Shown here: in pieces, positions 44,944 to 53,833 of the stretch | Layout: the number at the start of each line of letters is the position of its first letter | Position numbering within the stretch: position 1 is the first letter of the stretch | Assembly (NCBI GenBank): GCA_016208495.1 | Contig: JACQXX010000002.1 | Coordinates: 1 to 54,152, forward strand | Direction of reading: 5' to 3' | DNA length: 54,152 nucleotides | Source: Acidobacteriota bacterium | GTDB lineage: Bacteria; Acidobacteriota; Blastocatellia; Chloracidobacteriales; Chloracidobacteriaceae | The notes under the pieces: generated by a model | The model's database searches: none | Seen by the model: only the letters and a program-made list of their open reading frames with translations | Told to the model about the DNA's origin: nothing | Program-made: the position numbers and the translations under genes

Positions 44944-46167
44944 ATGTGGCCGAATTCCAGGTTCAATCCAATGTCGTTACTTACAAACCGCAAGCAATCA
45001 ACCCCGGACCCCGGACCCCGGACCCCGGACCCCGTTTTGAAGGATCGGCTGAAAACAGGTGTTTTGCTTTTATTCTCGGTTGCCGCCCTGGCAATTGTGG
45101 TCACGGCGTGCAGCAAGCGGCCTGAAATTCCAAAAGAAACGGGCAAGTCTCCAGCGCCGCCTTCCATTGGCATCTCTCCCGGTGTTCCAGCCATTATTCC
45201 GGTGACCCTCAAACAGGGAACTGATATTTCGAAATTCACCCACAAAAGCCACGCGCGACGACCAAAACCGGATGGCACTCCTGACCCGAATGGCGAAATG
45301 GTTTCGTGCGAATCGTGTCACCAGCGTGAAAAAAATATCACCGTTCCCGAATTTCCCGGCCACAGCGCCTGCCTGACCTGTCACCTCAAAGAATTCAATT
45401 CGGTTGATGCCAGTTCCATTGGAATGTGCACCATTTGCCATCAAAACCTGGACACGATTGATGCGCCACTGGTTTCGTTCCCGCCGCGTAAGAGCTACAA
45501 CACGTTCTTTGATGTGCAGCAGCATCAGAATCACGTGAATTATTCGTTCCCGGACAAACCGAATGAGAAAGTAGCCTGCGCGTTTTGCCACCCAAGCCAG
45601 GACAAAGGAGTCACAACGGGATTTCCAGGCTACCCAAATCGAAAATTTGACGCCACGCTGGTTGGGCTGGTCAAAAGCGGAGTCGGAGTTGCTTTTCCGG
45701 GGCATCCTGAATGTTATGTCTGTCACACCGAACAGGGTGGCAAGGTGACTCCTGGTGCCCACACGGTCCAGCCTGGTGCCCTTGGTCCCGGCAATTGTGC
45801 GGCCTGTCACCCGACGCTGATTGACCCGAAGGCCGCTCCTCCACAACCTCCTCCTCCAGGTGCTCAGTTGCTGTTGACCAAAATTTCAAGCCCTGCCTAC
45901 CGGTACAAATTTTCGCACCGCGACCACGAGGTCAAGGGGATGAAATGTGCTGAGTGCCACAATATCAACAGCACCTATAACACGGCGGCTGTTCCCCAAC
46001 CCAAAGCTCAAGCCCACCTTGCGAAAAAATCGGTTGCCGGGCAAGGGTGCTTTAGCTGTCATAATGGAAAACGGGCCTTTGGGGATGAAGATTTTAACAG
46101 TTGTGAGCGGTGTCACTCAAAACAAGACTTAGCTGGGAGCACTCAGCAGGCAATGGCCTTCAAGTGA
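44944..46167 (+). CDS. Nine-haem cytochrome c lipoprotein with heptamer tract near its start
   Basis: A 407-residue protein with nine CXXCH motifs (CESCH, CLTCH, CTICH, CAFCH, CYVCH, CAACH, CAECH, CFSCH, CERCH). A membrane-type signal ends in a lipobox (VVTAC, near residue 56), so it is probably a lipoprotein. Before the signal, four perfect CCCCGGA heptamers (45002-45029) encode a P-D-P-G-P-R-T-P-D-P segment, giving an unusually long n-region. A change in unit number would put the ATG at 44944 out of frame; an in-frame TTG at 45037, just after the tract, could then serve. Ribosome-binding site: AGGAACGGGA. Its place with the barrel and other cytochromes suggests a surface-exposed or periplasmic electron carrier. 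Confidence 0.87.
   Translation: MWPNSRFNPMSLLTNRKQSTPDPGPRTPDPVLKDRLKTGVLLLFSVAALAIVVTACSKRPEIPKETGKSPAPPSIGISPGVPAIIPVTLKQGTDISKFTHKSHARRPKPDGTPDPNGEMVSCESCHQREKNITVPEFPGHSACLTCHLKEFNSVDASSIGMCTICHQNLDTIDAPLVSFPPRKSYNTFFDVQQHQNHVNYSFPDKPNEKVACAFCHPSQDKGVTTGFPGYPNRKFDATLVGLVKSGVGVAFPGHPECYVCHTEQGGKVTPGAHTVQPGALGPGNCAACHPTLIDPKAAPPQPPPPGAQLLLTKISSPAYRYKFSHRDHEVKGMKCAECHNINSTYNTAAVPQPKAQAHLAKKSVAGQGCFSCHNGKRAFGDEDFNSCERCHSKQDLAGSTQQAMAFK
45002..45034. repeat. Perfect CCCCGGA heptamer tract inside a cytochrome gene
   Basis: Four identical seven-base units plus CCCCG, in the coding start of the nine-haem lipoprotein. Seven is not a multiple of three, so gain or loss of one unit shifts the frame. 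The word is close to the CCCGGAA tract at 53786. Confidence 0.85.
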
Positions 46168-46304
46168 TGGTACAGCGTTGAAAGAGACTCAAAATCTTGC
46201 ATTCGCGGCAAATACAACGTATTGTTGACCCTGCCCATCACACGGTTCCCTCGATACTTAATTCAATAAAAGCTGACGAACCACCTGAAGGAAAGGATCA
46301 AGTT

Positions 46305-46862
46305 ATGAAACTTGCAGTAACACTTGTGTTTCTGTTGGGAGTCACCCTGATTACCGGTAGCAGTTACCTGAACTCGAAGCTTTTTGCCCATGCTTCGGGA
46401 TCAGTTGCCATGGTCGCGGTAAATTCGGTTGAACCAGCAGCACAAGATAAAAAAATGCAGAGCCGGACGATGCCCGGCAAAATGGTTTTAGATGATGAAG
46501 ACGCCGGAGTCACCATGTATGCCGGCGATAAAGGCAAAGTAGATTTTGACCACGATCAGCATGCGGCGCTTGATACCTGCGTCACCTGCCATCACACCAA
46601 CACCAACAAACTCACCAAAGCTGTTGAAGAAGATGTGATGAAGTGTGCGGTATGTCATAAAGACGAAGAAACCGAATGCGAAACTGAAGGCACCAACGAA
46701 GATCGCAAGTTTAAAGGCAAAACCGCGATTTCATCTGAGGACGCATTTCATGGAACGGGCTCCCCTGACCGGCTGGCTGGCTGTATTGATTGCCACAAGG
46801 CCCGGAAAGATAAACCCAAAGCCCAGGCTTTCACCAAGTGTGCCGAATGCCATAAGAAATAG
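46305..46862 (+). CDS. Tetrahaem cytochrome c3-type protein
   Basis: A 185-residue exported protein with four CXXCH motifs (CVTCHH, CAVCH, CIDCH, CAECH), the pattern of class III cytochromes c3. The ATG at 46305 is used because AGGAAAGGAT lies just upstream and a signal peptide follows (KLAVTLVFLLGVTLITGSS, cut near A-H-A). A histidine-containing F-D-H-D-Q-H precedes the first motif and may be a distal ligand. Such small carriers shuttle electrons in the periplasm, here possibly toward the larger cytochromes upstream. It is followed by a dispersed repeat copy and a strong terminator. Confidence 0.9.
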   Translation: MKLAVTLVFLLGVTLITGSSYLNSKLFAHASGSVAMVAVNSVEPAAQDKKMQSRTMPGKMVLDDEDAGVTMYAGDKGKVDFDHDQHAALDTCVTCHHTNTNKLTKAVEEDVMKCAVCHKDEETECETEGTNEDRKFKGKTAISSEDAFHGTGSPDRLAGCIDCHKARKDKPKAQAFTKCAECHKK

Positions 46863-46872
46863 GTATTTCAAA

Positions 46873-46970
46873 ACCAGTTTGTAGTCAGTCGTCAGCAGTC
46901 AAGTAGGCGAAACTCTCTCAATCCTTTGACTCTGAACGAACGCGGAATGGCGATTGCAAAATGGTATTCA
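46873..46970. repeat. Dispersed ~100-bp repeat, copy C
   Basis: Begins ACCAGTTTGTAGTCAG, the same 16 bases as copy A, followed by heptamers (TCGTCAG, CAGTCAA), and ends GCAAAATGGTATTCAT. The middle differs from copies A and B. Confidence 0.65.
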
Positions 46971-46990
46971 TTTATTAACCCCTCACACAA

Positions 46991-47024
46991 GGCAGAAAGC
47001 TTGGAAAATCCGACGCTTTCTGCC
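46991..47024 (+). terminator. Hairpin terminator after the cytochrome c3 gene
   Basis: GGCAGAAAGC / GCTTTCTGCC, a perfect 10-bp stem with a 14-base loop, followed by TTCCTTGTTTG. Confidence 0.7.
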
Positions 47025-47044
47025 TTCCTTGTTTGTAGGCTCAC

Positions 47045-47812
47045 GTGACCAAAAACACCTTAGGCATCTTACTTATTGGAGTATTTATTGGGTTTGGTTT
47101 GGGAGTGACCTTTACCAAATCATTGGCACCTGCCCCCTCGACCCAGTCATCCGAATCAGTAACTCCCGCGTCAAAACCAGCTCCGCCGCTTTCTCCAACC
47201 GCCGGGCAGCAGCTCCCAGCCAATCATCCACCCGTCGAAGGGGAAATTGCGCCGCCTAGACCACAAGGAACCGCACCGGTCGTCAATCAGGAGCTAGAAA
47301 AAGCGACCATTGAAGCCAACACCAATCTTGGTGATTATATTCTCCAGATGAAGGCGGCGGCGGTGTGTTATCAAGCCAATCAGTTTGACCAGGCTCTGGT
47401 CTTTTTAACCCGTGCCCAGGTCCTGCGGCCCGATAGTGTGGATGTTCTGTTAGGATTGGGGACCACCAACGCCGCGCTTGAGAAATATGACGAAGCCGAA
47501 AAATATCTGACCAAAGCCTTAAAAGTGACTCCGAATGACCCGGAAGCCAATGCTGAACTCGCTGTCACATACAATAAACAAAAGAAATATGATGTTGCGA
47601 TTGCGGCTGCCAATCGTTCGCTCAAAGCCGCCCCAGGGCAGGAACGAGCCCTCGAAGCCCTGGTTGAAGCCTATATTGAAAAGAAAAATACCCGTGAAGC
47701 CAGTACCGCACTGGCCAAACTTTCAGGGCTCAACCCCAGCAATCCCAGCCTGGCTGTCTTTCGCCAACAACTTGAAAAATTGCAAGGGCAGGGGCCCTTG
47801 CCTTCACATTGA
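47045..47812 (+). CDS. Membrane-anchored TPR protein
   Basis: A 255-residue protein from a GTG start. One N-terminal membrane segment (about 5-24, LGILLIGVFIGFGLGVTF) and a Pro/Ser linker are followed by about four tetratricopeptide repeats (about 95-245; YQANQFDQALVFLTRAQVLRPD, EKYDEAEKYLTKALKVTPND, KKYDVAIAAANRSLKAAPG). TPRs mediate protein-protein contacts, so it could help assemble or mature the cytochromes next to it, as CcmH-type TPR proteins do; this is only inference. The stop codon is followed 17 bases later by the ferritin-like gene, so the two may form an operon. Confidence 0.78.
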   Translation: MTKNTLGILLIGVFIGFGLGVTFTKSLAPAPSTQSSESVTPASKPAPPLSPTAGQQLPANHPPVEGEIAPPRPQGTAPVVNQELEKATIEANTNLGDYILQMKAAAVCYQANQFDQALVFLTRAQVLRPDSVDVLLGLGTTNAALEKYDEAEKYLTKALKVTPNDPEANAELAVTYNKQKKYDVAIAAANRSLKAAPGQERALEALVEAYIEKKNTREASTALAKLSGLNPSNPSLAVFRQQLEKLQGQGPLPSH

Positions 47813-47829
47813 ACTTTGAGAGGAAAGGT

Positions 47830-48441
47830 ATGACGCAAAAAATTTTTGAAGCTGCGGAAATGATCAAATCACGACGTGACGTTCTCAAAGCCGGGTTGGT
47901 GGCAGGTATCACTGGTGCGGCTGCGATCATTGGGGAATCGTTACTTCTCCAACCAGAGGTTCAGGCTCAAGGAAAAGGACCTGCGAAGGGTGGACCGGCT
48001 TCGAGCAAAGCCAATGATATTGTGATTATGAATGTTGCTCTGGCGCTCGAACATCAGGCGATTGCTGCCTATTCGGTTGGGGCTGACACGGGACTCCTTT
48101 CCGACAAAGTGAAGGCTCTGGCAGTTCACTTCCAAAGCCAGCATATGGCCCACCGGGATGCGCTTGAAAAAACCATCAAAAGCTTTAACGGCACCCCCGT
48201 ACCCGCCCAGGCAAAATACGAATTTGACACCTCAAAAATCAAAGCCGAAGCCGATGTGCTCGCCTTTGCACTCAACCTTGAAGCGGGTGCCGCCAGTGCC
48301 TATCTTGGGGTTTTGAAGTCAATTTTTACTAAGGATTTGCTGCCGGTTGTGGCTGGGATTGCCTGCGATGAATCACAGCATGCAGCCGTGTTGCGGTATG
48401 CGCTTGGGTTGCAGCCCGCACCAGACGCAGTGGTGAAGTAA
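47830..48441 (+). CDS. Tat-exported ferritin-like protein
   Basis: A 203-residue protein. The ATG at 47830 follows GAGAGGAAAGGT. The N-terminus has a twin-arginine signal (SRRDVLKAG and the hydrophobic LVAGITGAAAIIG), indicating export of a folded, probably metal-loaded protein. The mature part (about 65-200) is a four-helix ferritin-like domain with conserved acidic and histidine positions: ALEHQAIAAYS, SQHMAHRDALEK, LNLEAGAASAYL and CDESQHAAVLRY. Related proteins are found in several phyla with unknown roles, possibly iron or manganese handling or peroxide removal. Its place beside the haem cytochromes suggests a link with iron or redox metabolism; not proven. Confidence 0.82.
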   Translation: MTQKIFEAAEMIKSRRDVLKAGLVAGITGAAAIIGESLLLQPEVQAQGKGPAKGGPASSKANDIVIMNVALALEHQAIAAYSVGADTGLLSDKVKALAVHFQSQHMAHRDALEKTIKSFNGTPVPAQAKYEFDTSKIKAEADVLAFALNLEAGAASAYLGVLKSIFTKDLLPVVAGIACDESQHAAVLRYALGLQPAPDAVVK

Positions 48442-48619
48442 GACATCGGGCTGAAGAAGTTGGGCTGAGGGCTTGGGGCTGAAGACTCGAAGACTCGGGG
48501 CTGAAAAAACCAGGGCTGAGGAAAATGGGTTGAGGATTGAAATCCCATTTTCTTCAGCCCCAAGCCCTTAGCCCGAAGTCTTCAGCCCCAAGCCCTTAGC
48601 CCAGTTTTCAGCCCGATGT
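48442..48619. repeat. Long period-7 inverted-repeat tract between convergent genes
   Basis: Another stop-to-stop tract, 178 bases. Its ends are perfect reverse complements (GACATCGGGCTGA / TCAGCCCGATGTC). The inside is seven-base units built on GGGCTGA, GGGCTTG and AGACTCG on the left, matched by TCAGCCC, CAAGCCC and TTAGCCC on the right. The left arm contains about 21 bases identical to the tract at 9.34 kb. A long hairpin and two-way termination are likely. Confidence 0.85.
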
Positions 48620-49669
48620 CTAATCAACTACCCAGGTTTCGCCGCTGTTCAGAAGGGCTTCAAGGTCGCCAAGGCCGGATTTGGCCACGGCATGGGTGAT
48701 TTGATCTTGCAGTAAATCTTCATAACAGGGGTGCTGCACCCGTCGGAAAACTCCCATTGGGACTGGGAAATCAGGTGGTTCCATATGGGCCAGGAAATAG
48801 GCGAGGGTTGGGTTTGGATCTTCTTCGTTGTGAACCAGAATATCCTCGACCGTGATTCCATTTTCCCCAATGGTCACAACCTCTGGGTTCAGCCCGTTGA
48901 GCCGAATCCCTTTATTCTTAGTTTTCCCAAACAGCATTGGCTTTCCATGTTCCAGATACAAAATGCTCTCTGGGCGGACATCCTTTTCCGTGAAGCCCTT
49001 AAATGCCCCGTCGTTGAAAATATTGCAATTCTGGTAGATTTCAACAAAGGACGTTCCTTTGTGATAGGCCGCTCGTTCGACAGTGGCTGCCAGATGGCGG
49101 GTGTCCACATCAACTGACCGGGCCACAAAGGTTGCTCCAGACGCCAGGGCAACATTGACTGGGTTAATGGGTTGTTCAATCGTGCCCTGCGGGCTGGATT
49201 TGGTTCGTTTGCCAAACTCAGAAGTGGGCGAGTATTGCCCTTTGGTCAGTCCATAAATCCGGTTATTGAACAACATCACATTGAGATCAACATTGCGGCG
49301 CATCAAATGGATAAAGTGATTGCCGCCAATCGAAAGACCGTCCCCATCCCCGGTCACCACCCACACGGAAAGCTTTGGGTTGGCCGCTTTGATGCCCGTC
49401 GCAATCGTCGGCGCGCGTCCGTGAATACTATGAAAGCCATAGGTATTCATATAATAAGGAAACCGGCTCGAACAACCGATCCCAGAGACAAACACCAGGT
49501 TTTCAGGTGGAATATTCAATTTCGGTACCACGGTCTGAACCTGGAACAGGATCGAATAATCTCCGCAGCCTGGACACCATCTGACTTCCTGGTCAGAGAT
49601 AAAATCAGCGCGCTTCAGACCTAACGGGTTGGCAACGGCACCCGCGATTGTGGGCAATTCAGTCGGCAT
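48620..49669 (-). CDS. korB: 2-oxoacid:ferredoxin oxidoreductase, beta subunit
   Basis: A 349-residue thiamine-diphosphate subunit. It has the VRWCPGCGDYSIL motif near residue 31 (two of the iron-sulfur-cluster cysteines), the GDGDGLSIGGNHFIHLMRRN cofactor-binding segment and GIGCSSRFPYYMNTYG. It pairs with KorA to oxidise 2-oxoglutarate (or another 2-oxoacid) to the acyl-CoA while reducing ferredoxin. The start has CGGAGAAAC upstream. It is separated from korA by 726 bases holding a Uma2-family gene. Confidence 0.94.
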   Translation of the reverse strand: MPTELPTIAGAVANPLGLKRADFISDQEVRWCPGCGDYSILFQVQTVVPKLNIPPENLVFVSGIGCSSRFPYYMNTYGFHSIHGRAPTIATGIKAANPKLSVWVVTGDGDGLSIGGNHFIHLMRRNVDLNVMLFNNRIYGLTKGQYSPTSEFGKRTKSSPQGTIEQPINPVNVALASGATFVARSVDVDTRHLAATVERAAYHKGTSFVEIYQNCNIFNDGAFKGFTEKDVRPESILYLEHGKPMLFGKTKNKGIRLNGLNPEVVTIGENGITVEDILVHNEEDPNPTLAYFLAHMEPPDFPVPMGVFRRVQHPCYEDLLQDQITHAVAKSGLGDLEALLNSGETWVVD

Positions 49670-49704
49670 AGATGTTTCTCCGAATTTAAAAAAACCACCA
49701 GCTT

Positions 49705-50295
49705 TTACTCAGTTGAGTTGGTAGAAAATTCTACTGATTGGTAGATGTTTGTCAGGGATAGCTTACAATTGATAGAAGTAAGTGTGAGTATATCAGTCAG
49801 TGATTCAAGTAGTTCAGGTTCCCAGTTTTCATCGGCCTGTTTTCGAAAGTGAACAACCTTAATCTTGTCAGGTTCGACCACCACATATTCCAAAAGCGAA
49901 GGAATGGTTTGATACATGATGAATTTCGCTTTCAGATCATCGTGACGTGTCGTGGGCGAAAGAACTTCGACCAGCACTGTGGGGTTTGTCAGTGCCAGCA
50001 ATCCATTGATTGATTCGAATTCAGGTTTGGGGCAGGCGATTGAAACATCAGGGTAGAGGTATGGACTGGCGACCAGGACTTTGACTCGCTGGTCACTCCC
50101 AAACACCTCACAGGTTTTTCCTTCCAGTTGATTGGCCAGTCTCCGGATCATATTTCGAGTTACCCGGTTATGATTTGGCTGAGCCCCAGACATGGCGAAG
50201 ATCTGACCATTCACGAATTCAAAGCGCTGGTCTGACCGGCGTTCAAGCTCGAAATATTCTTCCAGGGTGTACCAGCGAGTTGGTTCAGCAGACAT
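49705..50295 (-). CDS. Uma2-family (DUF820) nuclease-fold protein between korA and korB
   Basis: A 196-residue protein from the ATG at 50295; longer in-frame starts would overlap korA. It carries the Uma2/DUF820 pattern: WYTLEEYFELE near the N-terminus, RFEFVNGQIFAMSGA, SPYLYPDVSIACP and NPTVLVEVLSPTT, with the Asp and Glu positions of a PD-(D/E)XK nuclease-like fold. Hundreds of copies can occur in some genomes and their true role is unknown. It lies on the same strand between two subunits of one enzyme, which suggests insertion into a kor operon. No terminal repeats were seen around it. Confidence 0.82.
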   Translation of the reverse strand: MSAEPTRWYTLEEYFELERRSDQRFEFVNGQIFAMSGAQPNHNRVTRNMIRRLANQLEGKTCEVFGSDQRVKVLVASPYLYPDVSIACPKPEFESINGLLALTNPTVLVEVLSPTTRHDDLKAKFIMYQTIPSLLEYVVVEPDKIKVVHFRKQADENWEPELLESLTDILTLTSINCKLSLTNIYQSVEFSTNSTE

Positions 50296-50395
50296 ATGCA
50301 GTGAACGGAAAATCTGGGAGAAGGCGAAAGGGGTGAAACTCAAACTTTCAGAAGAAATAAGTCGAACTGCTTCAGCCCCCAGCCCTGGGGTTTGA

Positions 50396-52249
50396 TCAAA
50401 GCAATTCGCGAAACCGTCTGACAAGTTCGGAAACCTTAAATGGTTGACCTGCGACTTTGTTGATGCTGACGGCATCAATCAGGAACCGGCCCCGAAGGAT
50501 ATGGCACAATTGACCGAGATTGAGTTCAGCCACCGCAACCCGTTGAAAGCGTCTCAGGACGTCCTCCAAATTTCGCGGAAATGGGTTTAAGTACTGGAGA
50601 TGAATACTGGAAACCCGATGGCCTTCGTGTTGCAGTGTTTCCACCGCCGTCGTGATGGCCCCATAGGTCCCGCCCCACCCAACCACAAGCAGGTCGCCTT
50701 CAGGTTCGCCAAAAACCTCGACTTCAGGGATAAAATTGGCGATGTTGGCAATCTTTTCGGCTCGCAGGCGAACCATAAAATCGTGGTTATCCGGGTCATA
50801 GCTGACATTCCCCGTCAGGTGTTGTTTTTCCAGGCCGCCGATTCGATGTTCCAAACCAGGTGTTCCCGGAATTGCCCAGGGACGTGAGAGCGTGTTGGGG
50901 TCACGTGTGTAGGGCATAAATCCTTCAGGATTGGTTGTGTACTCAAATTTGATGGTCGGCAATTCTGAAAGTGCCGGGACTTTCCAGGGTTCGGCCCCAT
51001 TGGCAATATACCCATCAGAGAGAAAAAATACCGGGGTCATAAACTCGATGGCCAGTCGAACCGATTCAATCGCCATATGAAAACAATCGCCGGGCGAAGC
51101 CGGAGCCAGGACGACTGCTGGGCATTCGCTATTGCGGCCAAAGATCGCCTGGAATAAATCTGCCTGCTCAGTCTTGGTTGGCAACCCGGTTGAGGGGCCA
51201 CCACGCTGGACATTGACAATGACCACCGGAAGTTCAGTCATCACTGCCAGTCCGATAGCTTCACCTTTAAGGGCAATGCCTGGGCCGCTCGAACCGGTCA
51301 GCCCAATATTGCCGGCAAAGGCTGCCCCAATCGTGGCACCGATGGCCGCAATTTCGTCTTCAGCCTGGAAGGTTTTGACATTGAAGTGTTTGAGCTTGGA
51401 CAGTTCGTGGAGAATATCCGAGGCTGGTGTGATCGGGTAACTGCCGTAAAAAAGCGGTTGACCTGCAATTTGTGCCGCCGTCACAAAGCCAAGGGCGGTG
51501 GCTTCGTTGCCGGTGATTTTGCGGTATTTTCCAGGCTTTAAACTCGCTTTTTTGACTCGATAGTGGGTCGAAAACAATTCGATGGTGTCGGCGTAATCGA
51601 GCCCGGCTTTGAGCGCCAGCCGGTTGGCTTCGGCAATTTCGGGTTTGTTGCCAAAGTTGGCGTTGATCCATTCCAGGGTCGGTTCAAGTGGACGATCATA
51701 CAGACAAAACACCAGACCGAGCGCAAAGAAGTTTTTGCACCGCTCTTTATACTTCCGAAGCATGGTCAGCTCAGAAAGCGCATTGAGGGTTAAATCGGTT
51801 AACGGGATTTGAATTAACCGATACCCGGCCAGCGATCCATCTTCTAATGGGTTGGTGGTGTAGTGGGCTTTTTCGAGATTTGCCTTGTTAAACTCGTTGG
51901 TGTTGACAATCAGAATGCCGCCCTCTTCCAAATCGGCAAGATTGACCTTGAGGGCAGCCGGATTCATCGCGACCAGGACGTTGGGCTCGTCGCCGGGGGT
52001 GCGGATATCGTGGCTGGAAAAGTTAAGTTGGAAGCCTGAAACCCCAGGGAGGCTCCCGGCTGGGGCGCGGATTTCCGCCGGATAATCTGGCAGCGTACTG
52101 ATGTCGTTGCCGATGATGGCGGCGGTGTTGGTAAATTGGGTTCCTGTGAGCTGCATGCCGTCACCGGAATCACCAGCAAAGCGGATGGTTACGGATTCAA
52201 CTTCGATGACATTGCGAGTTGATTTATCGAGAGGGGAAACGGTGGACAT
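50396..52249 (-). CDS. korA: 2-oxoacid:ferredoxin oxidoreductase, fused gamma-alpha subunit
   Basis: A 617-residue protein. The first ~190 residues are the gamma domain ([36 protein letters not shown]), and the rest is the alpha (pyrimidine-binding) part with [36 protein letters not shown] and [19 protein letters not shown]. Gamma-alpha fusions are typical of KorA of aerobic or mixed-lifestyle bacteria. With KorB it forms a ferredoxin-reducing 2-oxoglutarate oxidoreductase. GGAGA precedes the start. Confidence 0.94.
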   Translation of the reverse strand: MSTVSPLDKSTRNVIEVESVTIRFAGDSGDGMQLTGTQFTNTAAIIGNDISTLPDYPAEIRAPAGSLPGVSGFQLNFSSHDIRTPGDEPNVLVAMNPAALKVNLADLEEGGILIVNTNEFNKANLEKAHYTTNPLEDGSLAGYRLIQIPLTDLTLNALSELTMLRKYKERCKNFFALGLVFCLYDRPLEPTLEWINANFGNKPEIAEANRLALKAGLDYADTIELFSTHYRVKKASLKPGKYRKITGNEATALGFVTAAQIAGQPLFYGSYPITPASDILHELSKLKHFNVKTFQAEDEIAAIGATIGAAFAGNIGLTGSSGPGIALKGEAIGLAVMTELPVVIVNVQRGGPSTGLPTKTEQADLFQAIFGRNSECPAVVLAPASPGDCFHMAIESVRLAIEFMTPVFFLSDGYIANGAEPWKVPALSELPTIKFEYTTNPEGFMPYTRDPNTLSRPWAIPGTPGLEHRIGGLEKQHLTGNVSYDPDNHDFMVRLRAEKIANIANFIPEVEVFGEPEGDLLVVGWGGTYGAITTAVETLQHEGHRVSSIHLQYLNPFPRNLEDVLRRFQRVAVAELNLGQLCHILRGRFLIDAVSINKVAGQPFKVSELVRRFRELL

Positions 52250-52759
52250 ATAAAAACAGTCTCCGGAATGTGGAAAAGATCAGGCCAGTTGGCAACAAGC
52301 TGGTCGCAACTTCGGATAGTAGGCCAATTCGACAGTGCGTGCCAAGAGGAATCAAGAAATGCTCTGCATTGCGGAAAGACCGTTTTCCCACTGGAGCTTG
52401 AACAAGTTGCATCCAACTGCTGAAGAAAAACAGAAATCTCCTGAAAAAAAGCTTGACAATTGAGGGGGGGGGCACCGTTATTGTGTAGCAGGCAGGTTTT
52501 ATTTGGGCCACCTGCACCATCGCCGGGGTTTATGCTCAGGCAATCCAACTTGCTTTGCCGGTTGGTTATTCTTCAGTCAGCAAGGAACACTTCCTCAAGT
52601 CAGACGTCGCTTTCAGGTGAATACAGTTGAGAGTTCCGCCTTCAGGCGGCTGTCTTGGTCTTTTCTCTAACTTTATTATAACTGCTCGTCCCGTCGTCCG
52701 GTTAATGGCTGGGAATGGATGAGTTCGCAAACACGAAAATCAACCAGGAAGTTATTGTC
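52250..52759. other. Divergent gap, korA / cytochrome c554-like gene
   Basis: About 510 bases. It contains a GAGAGTTCCGCC / GGCGGC hairpin (52631-52650), which matches one arm of the 43.4-kb inverted-repeat element including the following TGTCTTGG, so it is probably a half copy. A TTGACA at 52453 is followed 19 bases later by TTATTG, a possible but poorly spaced promoter, with a run of nine G in between. AGGAAG at about 52746 fits the downstream start at 52760. No gene was found. Confidence 0.4.
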
Positions 52760-53833
52760 ATGGGTCGAACTTCGCTCCGAATCACACTGGTCACAGTTTG
52801 TGCCTTCATCTGGCTTCTTACGCAAACGGGAACGTTTTCACAAGCGTCAGTCCCATTTCCCGTCAGTGCGGGCACCATTGCCGATGAACAGGCAGCGTTA
52901 CACGACTACGAACTCCCGTTTGGAGATAACCTGTTCGCGCCGTCCAATGCTGCGACGGTCTCCGGTGGGTTTATCAACCAGGAAGAATTCATCCCAGCGG
53001 CCCGCTGTGCCGGTTGCCATACCGAAGCCCACGCCCAATGGAGCGAGTCGGCGCATCGGAATTCCTTCCGCGAACCGTTTTACCAGACCAACGTCAAGCA
53101 CCTGATTCGTGACCGAAAGATCGCCGTCACCCGCCATTGTGAAAGTTGCCACAACCCGGTGGCGCTGTTTTCCGGAGCACTCTCAGAAAAAGCGACCTTT
53201 GCCCGTCCGTTTGACGAAGAAGGCGTCAGTTGTTCGGTGTGTCATAGCATTGTCTCGACCAACACGACCGGGATTGGAAGCTATGTGATTGACAAACCAG
53301 CGCTGCTTGAAACCGCTGATGGTTCACGCCGGGCTGATGTCACCGACCGCGAAATCTTGGAGGACGTGCCTTCGCACCGCCGGGCGATGATGCGTCCGTT
53401 GTTGAAAACCCCTGAGTTTTGCGCTGCCTGCCACAAAGCGGCGGTCGTTCCTGAACTGAACCAACGGAAGTGGCTGCGCTCATTCGCGATTTATGACGAA
53501 TGGCAGCAATCGGCCTTTTCAAATGAAACGGTTCAACCGCTGGCCCGTCGCGACCGACAAAGCTGCCAGGAGTGCCACATGCCGGAAGCCAACGGTCTCC
53601 GGTCTCATCGCTGGCCAGGCGCCAATACGGCACTCCCAGCGTTTTACAACACTCCAAACCAGTTGACCGAAACCCAGAAACTATTGCAATCAGGAATCTT
53701 ATCGGTTGATATCTTCACTGTGCCAGGAGAAAAAGCAGACAAAAAGGCAGAGGAGCAAGGGGATCGGTCATCTTCCCATCAAAATCCCGGAACCCGGAAC
53801 CCGGAACCCGGAACCCTGCTTTTCAAACCCTGA
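52760..53833 (+). pseudogene. Five-haem cytochrome c554-like gene, first part, frame broken in a repeat
   Basis: A 357-residue open frame with a signal (SLRITLVTVCAFIWLL) and five CXXCH motifs (CAGCH, CESCH, CSVCH, CAACH, CQECH), resembling the cytochrome c554/multihaem family. The ATG at 52760 is preferred over 52715 because AGGAAG lies nine bases upstream. The frame runs into a heptamer tract (53786-53855) and stops at 53831-53833. The rest of the protein is encoded in another frame (feature 53834-54152). The break may be a true mutation, an assembly error or a switchable state; adding one seven-base unit would restore the frame. Confidence 0.8.

Noticed and set aside
45070-45846. 258-codon open frame opposite the nine-haem lipoprotein
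   Set aside because: Antisense of nine CXXCH motifs; no independent support.
52453-52484. TTGACA ... TTATTG as a firm promoter
   Set aside because: Spacing of 19 bases and a run of nine G between the boxes make it weak; mentioned only in the gap description.
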